Below are positions 16,742-25,739 of a stretch of DNA of 64,000 bases, one piece after another. Source of the stretch: Paenarthrobacter sp. PH39-S1 (GTDB lineage: Bacteria > Actinomycetota > Actinomycetes > Actinomycetales > Micrococcaceae); the NCBI RefSeq assembly GCF_030063245.1, contig NZ_JASISR010000021.1, positions 1-64,000 of the forward strand, written 5' to 3'. The notes beneath the pieces are model-generated. The model was not told the origin of the DNA. It saw nothing but the letters and a program-made list of their open reading frames with translations, and ran no database searches. Within the stretch, counting starts at the first letter, position 1. The number at the start of each line of letters is the position of its first letter. Both the position numbers and the translations under genes were made by a program.

Positions 16742-16830
16742 AGCTGGTTGTCCCCCATCATGGCGCACGGAACCAAGACCCGTCCCGTGCCGTCAGCGGT
16801 CACCTGCGGGTCTGCATCATCCGTCAGCAC

Positions 16831-17148
16831 TTATTTATCGGAGCCCGGCTTGTCTTTGCCTTTGCCGGGGCGCAATCCGTTATAGATGGCCTTGCACTCG
16901 GGGCAGACCGGAAATTTTTCCGGGTCACGTCCGGGCGTCCATACCTTGCCGCAGAGGGCGATCACCGGCTCGCCTGAGAGGGCGGATTCCATGATCTTTT
17001 CCTTGCGGACGTAGTGCGCAAAGCGTTCCCGGTCCCCCGGTTCCACGTCTTCGCGCAGTTCCTCGCGCTCAATGGTGGCGGTGGAACCGCCAGGGCCGGC
17101 CGGAGTCCGCATCGGATCAGTTTCGAATGGATCTGGAGGCATACTCAT
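16831..17148 (-). CDS. DUF3039 family protein
   Basis: The product of about 105 residues starts MSMPPDPFETDP and has the conserved segment ERFAHYVRKEKIMESALSGEPVIALCGKVWTPGRDPEKFPVCPEC. The cysteines in ALCGK and VCPEC suggest a small zinc-binding site. Function is unknown. ATG 17148 is preferred because TAAGAT lies 7 nt upstream. A longer frame from ATG 17184 adds MAAAESEDKMEG, which is less family-like. The 3' side faces the helicase gene. Confidence 0.8.
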   Translation of the reverse strand: MSMPPDPFETDPMRTPAGPGGSTATIEREELREDVEPGDRERFAHYVRKEKIMESALSGEPVIALCGKVWTPGRDPEKFPVCPECKAIYNGLRPGKGKDKPGSDK

Positions 17149-17532
17149 GCCTTCCATCTTATCCTCTGACTCAGCTGCGGCCATGCGCTAAACTACGACG
17201 GCGCCGGCCCGGCCGGGGTTCCCAAGCACCTGCCGCCGTCGTGCTTCGAGCGCCAGCACCGCGGACCGCCAACCAGAGCGGCGGTATCAGCCGCCGTCGT
17301 ACTTTGAGCGGCAGCACCGCGGTACGCGCCAACCAGAGCGGCGGATTCAGCCGCCGTCGAACGTTGCGTGCGGGTCGACGAACGAGGCGTGCCGTAGTGG
17401 ACCCGACCGGCAGAGCTGCCCCCACACCCCCAAACGGACGGACGCGTCCGCTGCACGCCACGTGCCAAGAGGCATCTGTCCGCAGCTGGTGCCCGGGCGC
17501 CCGTCGGGCCCGCGCGATCCAGCGGCCAGGGG
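17149..17532. repeat. Non-coding stretch with a 58-60 bp tandem repeat
   Basis: Between DUF3039 and nagB I see no gene. A unit starting GCCGCCGTCG begins at 17232, 17290 and 17350 (periods 58 and 60): two full copies and a partial third. Each copy carries ACCAGAGCGGCGG followed by CAGCCGCCG, an inverted repeat able to form a hairpin. The long open frames across it are GC-bias artefacts. The repeat may be a dispersed intergenic element; its AAAGTACG/CGGCGG words resemble the repeat at 63913-64000. Confidence 0.6.
17156..17161 (-). promoter_or_regulatory. -10 box TAAGAT for the DUF3039 gene
   Basis: TAAGAT on the minus strand ends 7 nt before ATG 17148. It lies inside the longer alternative frame from 17184, so it also helps choose the start. 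Confidence 0.4.
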
Positions 17533-18315
17533 TCAGAATCCCTGCCACTCCGGCTTGTTGTCATAGGTGTGACGGTAAAAGTCCGCAAGCTGCAGCGATG
17601 ACGCCGCCGCCTCGTCCAACATGACCGTGGCATGCGGGTGGAACTGCAGCACAGAGGCGGCGCAGATGGCGGCGACCGGCCCCTCGATGAAATCCCGGAC
17701 GGCCTGCGCCTTGTGGGCCCCGGTGGCCACCAGCAGCACATGCCGGGCGTCCATGATGGTGCCCAGCCCCTGGGTGACGACATGATGGGGAACCTGGTCC
17801 AGGTGCTCAAAGAACCGCGCATTGTCCTTGCGGGTCTGTTCCAGCAGCGTTTTGATCCGCGTGCGCGATGCCAGGGACGAGCCTGGCTCGTTGAATCCGA
17901 TGTGCCCGTCCGTGCCGACGCCAAGAATCTGCAGGTCCACGCCACCGGCGGCCTTGATGGCGACCTCGTATGCCTGACACGCTGCCAGGACATCATCGGC
18001 GGAGCCGTCCGGGCCATGCACATTCTCCGGCGCGATGTCCACCCGGTTGGTGAACTCGCGGCGGATCACTTCCCGGTAGGACTCATGATGGCCGGCCGGC
18101 AGCCCTACGTACTCGTCCAGCGCAAAGCCCTGCGCCCGCGCAAAGCTGAGCCCGGTCTCGTCGTGGCGGCGAGCCAACTCATCGTAGATCGGCAGCGGGG
18201 ACGAGCCTGTTGCCAGACCCAGCACGGCCTCCGGTTTGCGGCGAACCAGCGCCTCGATGGCGTCCGCGGCCCGAGCGCCGATTTCCTTACTGCTGGGGAG
18301 GATTACTACCTCCAT
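17533..18315 (-). CDS. nagB: Glucosamine-6-phosphate deaminase
   Basis: The 260-residue product has NagB signatures: VLGLATGSSPLPIYDEL, FALDEYVGL with the catalytic Asp, and LQILGVGTDGHIGFNEPGSS with its His. It also has the C-terminal ATGAHKAQAV and SVLQFHPHATVMLDEAA. It converts glucosamine-6-phosphate to fructose-6-phosphate and ammonia in amino-sugar use. NagA, the preceding step, is encoded at 31529, so the pathway is split in this window. AGGAAAGG lies about 9 nt before ATG 18315, so this start uses a normal ribosome-binding site. Confidence 0.95.
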   Translation of the reverse strand: MEVVILPSSKEIGARAADAIEALVRRKPEAVLGLATGSSPLPIYDELARRHDETGLSFARAQGFALDEYVGLPAGHHESYREVIRREFTNRVDIAPENVHGPDGSADDVLAACQAYEVAIKAAGGVDLQILGVGTDGHIGFNEPGSSLASRTRIKTLLEQTRKDNARFFEHLDQVPHHVVTQGLGTIMDARHVLLVATGAHKAQAVRDFIEGPVAAICAASVLQFHPHATVMLDEAAASSLQLADFYRHTYDNKPEWQGF

Positions 18316-18423
18316 GGATCCCTACCTTTCCTGGCCGGGTTTAACTCCGGCACAGCATGTGACGATGCCGACAAAAAACGTGCTCTTCTCGAAGATATCC
18401 CATGTCCCATGTGCACGCCACCG

Positions 18424-19995
18424 CTAGGCGTCCCTGGACACCGCCAACAGCAGTTCCGGTGCCCGCCGGGTATACAGCCGTCCGCCAACGCGGAGTCCGC
18501 CGGCGAACAGCACCCCGCCAAGGACCAGTCCCACGGCCAGGGCCAGCCAGGCGAAGAGCACTTGCCGGGTCCCCTGGGCAACCACGACCAGGACCAGCTC
18601 AGGCAGAACCAGCACACCGAAACCGGCAAACCCGGCCAGCTGCATTAGCCCTGCGGCAAATCCGTTCCCGGGGCGGGACTTGAACGGGCTGTCGCCGGGG
18701 GCCGGCGCGTTGAAGGTGAACCGGGCGGAGAATACGCTGACCAGCCCCAGCCCGCTGAGCAGGGTTCCGATCATCAGGCCTAGGGAACCGGGCAGGAACG
18801 CCCAGGTTCCATTGACCGCTGCACCGACCAGCGCGTAGAGCAGTCCCAGCGGCAGCGCCAACACCGCACAGGCCAAGGCTCGCCCGGCGCGGTCGGCCGT
18901 ACCGCTGACACCGGTGGCAACGTGCAGCGCAAAGGCCGTGTTGTCGTAGGAAATGTCCGCCGAAATCGACCAGACCAGCAGGCCGACGGCGATGGCTGCG
19001 GCGAAGTCCAGCACCGCGTAGTTGCCGCTTCCGGCCCCGCTGATCATAAAGACCAACGGCAGGACCGGTGCAATGATCAACCCCATGGAATAACGCGGAT
19101 CCCTGAACCAGTAAGTCAGCGACCGGGCCGCCACCGCTCCGGTCGGTGTGCCGGGGAAGAGCTTGAAGAAACCGAGCCGACCGCCTCCGCGACTCACCCC
19201 ACTGCTGTGGGCCGGGGTGACCAACGCCTTGGCCAGCGAGATCTTCCACAGCCAGGTCAGGGCTGCCAGCGTTCCCACGGCCATGAGGAATTTAAGCCCG
19301 GCCTCGCCGTAGGCGCCGGCGGCCAGGTCCGCAGGGACGGACCAGGCCGCACCGAGCGGCGTCCATGAAACGGTCCGCGCCAACGCCGGAAGATACTCAG
19401 CCAAGTTGGTCAATCCCTGGGACAGGCTGGTGATGATCGGGCCCAACAGCACCAGCGGAACAATCAGCACCACACCGCTCAGGTCCTTGAACCGCCGGGA
19501 CGAGGCCAGATTGGCGCTGGCAGAGGTCATCGCCCGCGAGGCCACGATGCAGGTGAGGACCGCCAGCACGGCGCAGACCAGCGCCGCCGGCATCGCCGCT
19601 GGGTGTTTCCACCACGTACCGATCGTGCCCAGCGCCGCGAGCAAAGTAATGGCTCCGGGGACCCCCAGGAAACCGGACAGGGCCAGACCGGTCAGCAGCT
19701 CCCGCATTGGAACCGCGAAGGTGACAAACCTCGCCGGGTCGAGCGTCGTGTCCACGCCGGCCGCCAGGACGGGAATCACCAGCCAGCCGACGAGAACGGC
19801 CGCCCCGGCCAGGACGACCACGGTTTTGGCCACCTCAAGCTCCACGGCGCTGAGGGCGGCGAGACCCACGATGGCGAGCACGAGGATGCCCAGACCATAG
19901 AGACCAGCAACCACAATGCCCACCAGCTGCATCGGAGAGCGGCGCAGCGAATTACGCAGCAGTAACAGCTTGAGCCTCAGGAGGTGCGCAACCAT
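18424..19995 (-). CDS. ABC transporter permease, multi-spanning
   Basis: The 523-residue product is strongly hydrophobic, with about twelve predicted helices and a cytosolic N-terminus (MVAHLLRLKLLLLRNSLRRSP). No specific motif reveals the substrate. It overlaps the upstream ATP-binding gene by 19 bp, so the two make one exporter. Architecture and coupling fit ABC-2 type exporters of drugs, lipids or peptides; this is an inference. A start at ATG 19995 gives a good amphipathic N-terminus. Confidence 0.75.
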   Translation of the reverse strand: MVAHLLRLKLLLLRNSLRRSPMQLVGIVVAGLYGLGILVLAIVGLAALSAVELEVAKTVVVLAGAAVLVGWLVIPVLAAGVDTTLDPARFVTFAVPMRELLTGLALSGFLGVPGAITLLAALGTIGTWWKHPAAMPAALVCAVLAVLTCIVASRAMTSASANLASSRRFKDLSGVVLIVPLVLLGPIITSLSQGLTNLAEYLPALARTVSWTPLGAAWSVPADLAAGAYGEAGLKFLMAVGTLAALTWLWKISLAKALVTPAHSSGVSRGGGRLGFFKLFPGTPTGAVAARSLTYWFRDPRYSMGLIIAPVLPLVFMISGAGSGNYAVLDFAAAIAVGLLVWSISADISYDNTAFALHVATGVSGTADRAGRALACAVLALPLGLLYALVGAAVNGTWAFLPGSLGLMIGTLLSGLGLVSVFSARFTFNAPAPGDSPFKSRPGNGFAAGLMQLAGFAGFGVLVLPELVLVVVAQGTRQVLFAWLALAVGLVLGGVLFAGGLRVGGRLYTRRAPELLLAVSRDA

Positions 19996-20807
19996 GTCAG
20001 CCCCTCGGTCTGGTTGCGTCCGCCCACCAGTTCAACAAACTTATCTTCCAGGCTCATGGCACCGCGGACGTCATCCACCGTCCCCGCCGCCAGCACGTTT
20101 CCGCCGGCGATCACCGCAACGTGGTCGCACATGCGCTGCACCAGATCCATGACGTGGCTGGAAACAATGACGGTACCACCGGAACTGACATAGCCCTGCA
20201 GAATGTCACGGATGTTCGCCGCCGAAATCGGGTCGACCGATTCGAACGGCTCATCAAGGACCAACAGCCGCGGAGCGTGGATCAGCGCGGAGGCGAGCGC
20301 GATCTTCTTGGTCATCCCCGCGGAGTAATCAACCACCAGAGTGCCGGCGTCCTTGGCCAGATCGAGCGCCGCCAGCAGGTCTTTCACGCGTTCCGCCACG
20401 GTCTCCCGGTCCATCCCGCGCAGCAGCCCCGCATAGGTCACCAGCTGCTCACCGGACAACCTGTCAAAGAGCCGGACGCCGTCTGGCAGTATTCCCATCA
20501 GCTTCTTGGCTTGCAGCTGGTGGTCCCAGACGTTGACCCCGTGCACCCAAACGCTGCCGTAATCCGGGCGGAGCAGTCCGGTGGCCATGGACAGCGACGT
20601 GGTTTTACCGGCGCCGTTGGGTCCAACGAGTCCGTAAAACGAGCCGGACGGCACGTCCAGGTCGATGCCGTTGACGGCGATTTTCCCGCCGAACCGCTTG
20701 GCCAGTCCCCTGATGACGAGTGCCGGCGGGGCGTCGATCCCGCCCGTAGCGGCCGGCAGGGGGGCAGGACGCGGCGGGGAAGCGGAATTTTTCGGGGCGT
20801 CGGTCAT
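19977..20807 (-). CDS. ABC transporter ATP-binding protein
   Basis: The 276-residue product has Walker A VGPNGAGKTTSLS, a Q-loop near MGILPDGVRLF, a degenerate signature DYSAGMTKKIALASAL, Walker B LLVLDEPFESVDP and the switch VSSHVMDLVQRMCDH. The first 25 residues are Pro/Ala-rich. It powers the permease encoded downstream. The YSAGM variant of LSGGQ is common in ABC-2 type exporters. ATG 20807 lies 6 nt after TAGCGT. Confidence 0.9.
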   Translation of the reverse strand: MTDAPKNSASPPRPAPLPAATGGIDAPPALVIRGLAKRFGGKIAVNGIDLDVPSGSFYGLVGPNGAGKTTSLSMATGLLRPDYGSVWVHGVNVWDHQLQAKKLMGILPDGVRLFDRLSGEQLVTYAGLLRGMDRETVAERVKDLLAALDLAKDAGTLVVDYSAGMTKKIALASALIHAPRLLVLDEPFESVDPISAANIRDILQGYVSSGGTVIVSSHVMDLVQRMCDHVAVIAGGNVLAAGTVDDVRGAMSLEDKFVELVGGRNQTEGLTWLRTS

Positions 20808-20813
20808 ACCGCC

Positions 20814-20819
20814 ACGCTA
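20814..20819 (-). promoter_or_regulatory. -10 box TAGCGT for the ABC operon
   Basis: TAGCGT on the minus strand ends 6 nt before ATG 20807, again a leaderless arrangement. Confidence 0.45.
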
Positions 20820-20885
20820 GCAGCCGACCCGGCAGGGGCAAGACATCAAAAAGGATGATTTCATCCCGGCCCCGCTCCGCCACCG

Positions 20886-21992
20886 CTAGTATTTCCCCCT
20901 GTTGGCGGCCGCCCTTTCGTACTGCGGAGCCCACTGCAGATCCGCACCCAAATCATGGGCCGCGCGCTGCCACCAGTGCGGATCCCGCAGCGCCGCGCGC
21001 GCCAGAAAGATGCCGTCCGCCTGGCCGGTGGCCAGCAGGTGCTCCGCCTGGTCCGCAGTCGAAATGAGGCCGACGGCGCCGACGCTCAGGTCCGTTTCGC
21101 GGCGGATCTGCTCGGCGAAGGCCGTCTGGTATCCGGGGCCCACCGGGATCTTCGCCCCGGGAACGGCTCCGCCGCTGGAAACATCGATCAGGTCCACCCC
21201 ATGATCCGCAGCGCGGCGGGCCAGCCGGACCGAGCTGTCCGCATCCAGACCGCCGGATATCCAGTCCGTAGCGGAGATCCGCAGCAGCAACGGCATGCCG
21301 TCCGGAATGCGGGCGCGCACGGCGTCAATGACGTCCAGCGTCAGCCTGCTGCGGCTTTCCTCGTCTCCGCCCCACGCATCCGTGCGGGTATTGACCAGCG
21401 GACTGAGGAACTGGTGCAGCAGATAGCCGTGCGCCGCGTGGATCTCCACGGTATCGAAGCCGGCCAGCACGGCCCGGTCGGCGGCAGCGGCAAAGTCATC
21501 GATGACGGCATTAATTTCCCCTTCAGTCATGGCCCGCGGCGCGGCATAACCGTCAAAGGACTCATCCGTGGCGCCTACGGCTTGCCAGCCATGGTCCGTT
21601 GCCGGCACGCTCCCGTTGCGTCCGGAGAATGGCCAGTATGTGGAGGCCTTCCGTCCGGCATGCGCCAGCTGCACACCGATTTTGGTCTGTACCGAGCCGG
21701 TGGAGTGCACAAACTCCGTGATCCGGTGCCATGCCCGGCCCTGCTCATCGTTGTAGATGCCGGCATCCCGCGGGCTGATCCGCCCCTCAGCGTTAACGGC
21801 GCTGGCCTCGGTGAGGATCAGTGCCGCTCCCCCGGCGGCGAACTGCCCCAGATGCATCAGGTGCCAGTCCGTGGGAACCCCGGGGGCTGCCTCCGGATCG
21901 GCGGAATACTGGCACATCGGCGAAACCCAACCGCGGTGCGAGAGGTCCATGGAGCGCAGCGTCATCGGGGTGAAGAGTTTTGAGTTGGTCAC
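20886..21992 (-). CDS. NADH:flavin oxidoreductase / old yellow enzyme (YqjM-like)
   Basis: The product of about 368 residues begins VTNSKLFTPMTLRSMDLSHRGWVSPMCQYS, with the YqjM-type active-site Cys in MCQYS. Further motifs are QLAHAGRKA, HAAHGYLLHQFLSPLVNTRTDAWGG (His pair that binds substrate), and the FMN-phosphate site near VGAVGLISTADQAEHLLATGQAD. These enzymes reduce activated C=C bonds with NAD(P)H. I choose GTG 21992, because the 50 codons further upstream in the open frame are not family-like and run into the pseudogene region. Confidence 0.88.
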   Translation of the reverse strand: MTNSKLFTPMTLRSMDLSHRGWVSPMCQYSADPEAAPGVPTDWHLMHLGQFAAGGAALILTEASAVNAEGRISPRDAGIYNDEQGRAWHRITEFVHSTGSVQTKIGVQLAHAGRKASTYWPFSGRNGSVPATDHGWQAVGATDESFDGYAAPRAMTEGEINAVIDDFAAAADRAVLAGFDTVEIHAAHGYLLHQFLSPLVNTRTDAWGGDEESRSRLTLDVIDAVRARIPDGMPLLLRISATDWISGGLDADSSVRLARRAADHGVDLIDVSSGGAVPGAKIPVGPGYQTAFAEQIRRETDLSVGAVGLISTADQAEHLLATGQADGIFLARAALRDPHWWQRAAHDLGADLQWAPQYERAAANRGKY

Positions 21993-22083
21993 ACCGAGGG
22001 TAACGCCCCTGCTGCGCCGGACATTCCGCCCGCACATCGCAACATGGAAGGCTTCGTCCCCGCCCCGCATCTGAGGTGCTGAC

Positions 22084-22587
22084 ATGGGGGTGTTTTGCCG
22101 GAAACGCCCCAGGGCCGACGCGGGCATGCCGATCGATGACATGCTCGAGGGCCTGAGCCCGGATCAGTGGGAGCAGCCGTCGCTGTGCGCGCGATGGCGC
22201 GTCCGGGATGTTGCGGCGCACGTAGCCATGACGCCGACCGCACCGACGGTTCCGGTCCTGGCCGCGGCGTTGGTTCGTGCGGGCGGCAACTTGCGGATGG
22301 CCGGCGCGCTAATTGCGATTGATCATGCGCGGGCGCCCAACCGGGACCATCGTTGAGGAGTTGCGTCAGGACGCGGCGGCTCGCGCGATGCCGGCGATTA
22401 CCATGAGGACAACCTCCTCATGGACGCACTGGTGCACAGCCAGGATATCGCCGTCCCGCTGGGAATTCGGCGGCCCATGCCACTTGACGCGACGCATGCG
22501 GGCTTCGAGCCTGCCCCGGCTCCGGGGACCCGGGGTCGGCCCGGTACCGGCTTGAGCCGAACCAGTGCGACCAGCAAAGGATACTAA
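22084..22587 (+). pseudogene. Frameshifted maleylpyruvate isomerase/mycothiol-dependent-type gene
   Basis: In frame from 22084 the sequence reads IDDMLEGLSPDQWEQPSLCA and RWRVRDVAAHVAM, typical of the N-terminal domain of mycothiol-dependent (DinB-like) enzymes. The frame then breaks. GTIVEELRQDAAAR continues in a second frame (about 22338-22395), and EDNLLMDALVHSQDIAVPLG returns in the first, ending at TAA 22587. Two compensating frameshifts near 22330 and 22398, plus an odd tail after GIRRPMPLDA, show decay. An intact gene would be a small helical enzyme. It lies close to the divergent old yellow enzyme gene. Confidence 0.7.
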
Positions 22588-22725
22588 CAGCAGCGGAGCG
22601 CCGAGAACGTCCCCAGTCTACGGACGGGCGAGTCCGTCAATACCGTCTTAAACTCCTGCTGCGAGCGCACACCGAATTCCAGCGGGGTGCAGCCGGTCCC
22701 ACCAGTCTTAAGCGATTGCGTGGGC

Positions 22726-23730
22726 CTAAAAGAGCGCGCGGGCCAGCGTCTGCCGGGCCTTCGCCACGCGCGGATCGCCCACGCCGACGACGTCGAACAG
22801 TTCCAGCAGGCGGACCCGTGCAGTTTCACGCTCGGGACCGAAATGGCCGGCAATGAAGGAAAGGATCCGGCCGAAGCCCTCCTCCACGTGGCCGCCGACA
22901 ATGTCCAGATCCGCTACGGCCAGCTGAACTTCCGTATCATCCTTGTCCTCCGCCGCCTGGCGGCGCAGGACGTCGGCGCGATCGGTATCGATCACGGCGG
23001 TGCGCTGCATAAGCTGCACCTGCGCCAGACCGATCTTGGCGTCGGCGTCGGCAGGTTGTTCCGCCAGGGCCTGGCGGTACGCCGTCCCGGCCGCGTCGTA
23101 GTCCCCGGCCTCGATGGCGTCGTAGGCGGCCTGGTGCAGCGGCGGCAGCGCCGCGGCAGGGACCTCCCCCTCGGCGCCTGCCTCCGCGTCCTGCCCTAGG
23201 CTGCCGTTAACGCCATTGGCGGCGGCCACCTTCAGCAGCTCGTCGAGCAGGCGCCCGACCTGTTCCTGTGGCATCTCGCCCTCGAAAAGGGGTACCGGCT
23301 GGCCGTTGATCAGCGCCACCACCGTAGGGATCGCCTGGGCGCCGAAGGCCTGGGCAATCTGCGGGCTTGCTTCGGCGTCGACCCGGGCCAGCAGCAGCCG
23401 GCCGGCATAACCGGTCACCAGCCGCTCCAACATGAGGTTCAAACTGCTCGACTGCCCCGACCAGGCAGCGCCCAACGACACCACAACGGGCACCTGAGCG
23501 GAGACCTGAACGAGCTCCTGGAAGCTCTGCTCGGTGACATCGACCGCGTAGGCGCTGGCGGGGGCACCGCCCCCGGCCTGTTGGTCCTCCGGCCCGGCGT
23601 CGGTACCCGGCGGGGCAGGAACGGGCGCCGCGGGACGCGGATTCTTCAGCGCGGACAGGTCCACCGCGCCGCGGAGGTTGATGCCCGAGGCGAAAGCGGG
23701 ATTGACAGGAAGGGAACCTGGTTGACTCAT
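22726..23730 (-). CDS. Thioredoxin-fold/TPR protein (YbbN/CnoX-like) without active-site cysteines
   Basis: The 334-residue product has a thioredoxin-like domain (about 62-170) with the fold signatures VVVSLGAAWSGQSSSLNLMLE and QAIPTVVALINGQPV. Where thioredoxins have WCxxC it has WSGQSS. A C-terminal part (about 195-334) has TPR-like helices (AYDAIEAGDYDAAGTAYRQAL). This is the arrangement of YbbN/CnoX, a co-chaperone that protects proteins under stress and does not act as a reductase. The Pro/Ala-rich N-terminal 60 residues are probably disordered. ATG 23730 lies 6 nt after TAGAGT. Confidence 0.85.
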   Translation of the reverse strand: MSQPGSLPVNPAFASGINLRGAVDLSALKNPRPAAPVPAPPGTDAGPEDQQAGGGAPASAYAVDVTEQSFQELVQVSAQVPVVVSLGAAWSGQSSSLNLMLERLVTGYAGRLLLARVDAEASPQIAQAFGAQAIPTVVALINGQPVPLFEGEMPQEQVGRLLDELLKVAAANGVNGSLGQDAEAGAEGEVPAAALPPLHQAAYDAIEAGDYDAAGTAYRQALAEQPADADAKIGLAQVQLMQRTAVIDTDRADVLRRQAAEDKDDTEVQLAVADLDIVGGHVEEGFGRILSFIAGHFGPERETARVRLLELFDVVGVGDPRVAKARQTLARALF

Positions 23731-23736
23731 GGTTTT

Positions 23737-23742
23737 ACTCTA
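23737..23742 (-). promoter_or_regulatory. -10 box TAGAGT for the YbbN-like gene
   Basis: TAGAGT on the minus strand ends 6 nt before ATG 23730. It follows the GC-rich hairpin region at 23778-23820. Confidence 0.5.
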
Positions 23743-23777
23743 TCTGTGGCAGTACCGCGGGCGTAACCAGTGGACCT

Positions 23778-23820
23778 CCGGACCGCGGTCCGGACCGGGC
23801 CCCGGGCCGCGCCCGGACCG
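23778..23820. terminator. GC-rich palindromes, possible terminator of the 23853-25739 gene
   Basis: CCGGACCGCGGTCCGG (23778-23793) is a perfect 16-bp palindrome. It is followed at once by overlapping GC inverted repeats such as CCGGGCCCCGGG. The block lies just after the minus-strand stop at 23853. There is no U-run, so intrinsic termination is only suggested by position and stem strength. Confidence 0.4.
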
Positions 23821-23852
23821 AATGGCCAGCCCGCGGACCAGCCAGCGAAGAC

Positions 23853-25739
23853 CTACTTGAAGCTGGCACCGATCAGGCCGCGGGTAGCCGACAGCAGGAT
23901 CATATTACCCGTGGAACCGGCCGGCGGGACATAGAGGACCACGGGTTCGCCGAAGTTGAGCACAAACCCCTTGGTCGTTTCCGTGCCACCGGCGAAGACC
24001 GCCGCGTCCGCTCCCACGGTCAGCTTGGCCTCGGCCTGGGACGTTGCGTCGACATTAAAGTGGACGTCGGCAATCACCAGAGCGCCGCCGTCGGCCGTCC
24101 GCAGAACGCGGCCGGTACCCGGCACCGGAGTGTGCGAGAAAGCGTACGTCGCGTCCGGACCCTTCGCGGCAATGTCGGCTTTGTAGGAATCCACGTCCGG
24201 TATATAGACGGGATCGGTGATCTTGTCCTTCCACTGGCTGTCCGACTTGGTCAACCGGTCGCTCAGTGCGGCCAGCGCCACATCCGGGGACATTTGGAGC
24301 GCGGTCTTGTCGTCCATAGCCAAGGTGCCGGCGCCCTTCTTGTCGACGCCGGGGAAGGTCTGCCCGGGCAGCAGCGGTGTCGCCTGATCCAGCCGGTAGG
24401 GGTCCCGCGGCGTGTTCTGCACCAATGTCAGCAGCTGAGGGACCGGATTGTCCCCGCCCTGGGTGACCGCCATGACGGTGCGCGGCCAGGACCGGCTGGT
24501 GCTGACCACCTTGGTCAGCAGCTTCGAACTTGCCACCGGCGTGACGGCCGGGTAGTCGGCGACCTGCGAGCGGATCCTGTAGTTCGCGCCGCGCAGTTCC
24601 AGAGCCGAACCGGATACCCGGTCCTGCAGCTTTCCGGCGTCCTTCGCCGCGTCTCCGCCGGCCACCGTATTGGCGACGGCGTCAAGAATACGGCTGAATT
24701 GCCCGTCCAGCAGCACGGGAACCTCGGCCGGAGCCGATGCGTCGGCCATTGCGGTGCCGGTGCCCGACGACGACGGCGACGGCGAACCGCTCGTCGCAGC
24801 GCTTGGGGAGGCGGAGCCGGTGTCGGACGACGGCGGCGTGGTCGCGGCGCTGGCGGCCGGAACCACCGTGCCGGTCAACAGCAGTGCCGCCACAGCGGCC
24901 GTGAGTGGAGCCCGCCCCGCGAAAAGAGATTTCCCGGACTCACCCTTGGATTTGTCCGCCGGCCTGTCAACGGGCTTTTCGTCCGGCTGGCCAGCGGGCT
25001 TGTCCGCGGATTTTTCGGCCGGAGCGACTGCCGGCCCATCAACAGGGCCGCCGGCCCGCGCATCAGTGGACCTGCTTACGGACCTACTGGCGGTCTTCCC
25101 CGACCGCGTCCCGGTGGCTGGCGTCCCCACCAGGCTGCGCCGGCCCCTTTTGGGCCGGAACAACAGCATCAGCACGCCAGCGACCAGGATCAACGCCCCG
25201 ATCACCATCAGCGGGACCGCCCACGGCGTGTCGGTGTCGTTGGGTGCGGTCAGCGAAATATCCGTTGGAGCGGCGGCGGTGCCGTCGGAGGCGATCAGCA
25301 GCGACCAGTTGCCATCGGCCGGCGGTGTCCACTGATACCTCAGCTCGCCGCTGGCGGTTTCCTGCTGGGTCCACAGATCGGATCCGGTGGGGTTGGGAAC
25401 GGTGGCCTCGCCCTCGGTGCTCGTTGTCGTGAGAGTCTTGTAATCGGAGTCGGCCCCCGTTACGCTCAGGTGCGCGGCCTTGCCAACCCAGGCGTCAACG
25501 TCGTCGGAACGGCCCGCAACCAGCACAATAGGACCGGCGGACTTCACATGGAGGGTGACGGGGATGCCGTGCAGGGTCCGGACGCCGGAATCAACAACGG
25601 TCACCGGAGCGCTTTTCGCGCCCTGGGCCACAGATGCCGTGACGGTATCCGGCGGGAGCCAGAGAGTCCGCTGCCCGATCCCGAGCCCCAGGAGCAACAG
25701 GCCCAGAATGGCCAGGGCAATTGCTGTCTTAGAACGCAC
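23853..25739 (-). CDS. Large membrane-anchored secreted protein, function unknown
   Basis: The 628-residue product has an N-terminal signal-anchor (about 5-22), then an extracytoplasmic region (30-172) and a membrane helix (about 175-198, VPLMVIGALILVAGVLMLLF). A charged cytosolic segment rich in Lys/Asp/Pro follows (200-278), then another helix (about 283-305, LTAAVAALLLTGTVVPAASAA). A Ser/Pro/Thr-rich linker leads to a C-terminal domain (about 345-628) with VIADVHFNVDATSQAEAKLT and DYPAVTPVASSKLLTKVV. It resembles conserved actinobacterial proteins of unknown role; I recall a DUF8094-type C-terminal domain but cannot confirm it. GTG 25739 is the start; no clear ribosome-binding site. Confidence 0.7.
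   Translation of the reverse strand: MRSKTAIALAILGLLLLGLGIGQRTLWLPPDTVTASVAQGAKSAPVTVVDSGVRTLHGIPVTLHVKSAGPIVLVAGRSDDVDAWVGKAAHLSVTGADSDYKTLTTTSTEGEATVPNPTGSDLWTQQETASGELRYQWTPPADGNWSLLIASDGTAAAPTDISLTAPNDTDTPWAVPLMVIGALILVAGVLMLLFRPKRGRRSLVGTPATGTRSGKTASRSVSRSTDARAGGPVDGPAVAPAEKSADKPAGQPDEKPVDRPADKSKGESGKSLFAGRAPLTAAVAALLLTGTVVPAASAATTPPSSDTGSASPSAATSGSPSPSSSGTGTAMADASAPAEVPVLLDGQFSRILDAVANTVAGGDAAKDAGKLQDRVSGSALELRGANYRIRSQVADYPAVTPVASSKLLTKVVSTSRSWPRTVMAVTQGGDNPVPQLLTLVQNTPRDPYRLDQATPLLPGQTFPGVDKKGAGTLAMDDKTALQMSPDVALAALSDRLTKSDSQWKDKITDPVYIPDVDSYKADIAAKGPDATYAFSHTPVPGTGRVLRTADGGALVIADVHFNVDATSQAEAKLTVGADAAVFAGGTETTKGFVLNFGEPVVLYVPPAGSTGNMILLSATRGLIGASFK

Noticed and set aside
22313-22555. 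80-codon separate ORF
   Set aside because: Part of the frameshifted isomerase-type pseudogene, not its own gene.
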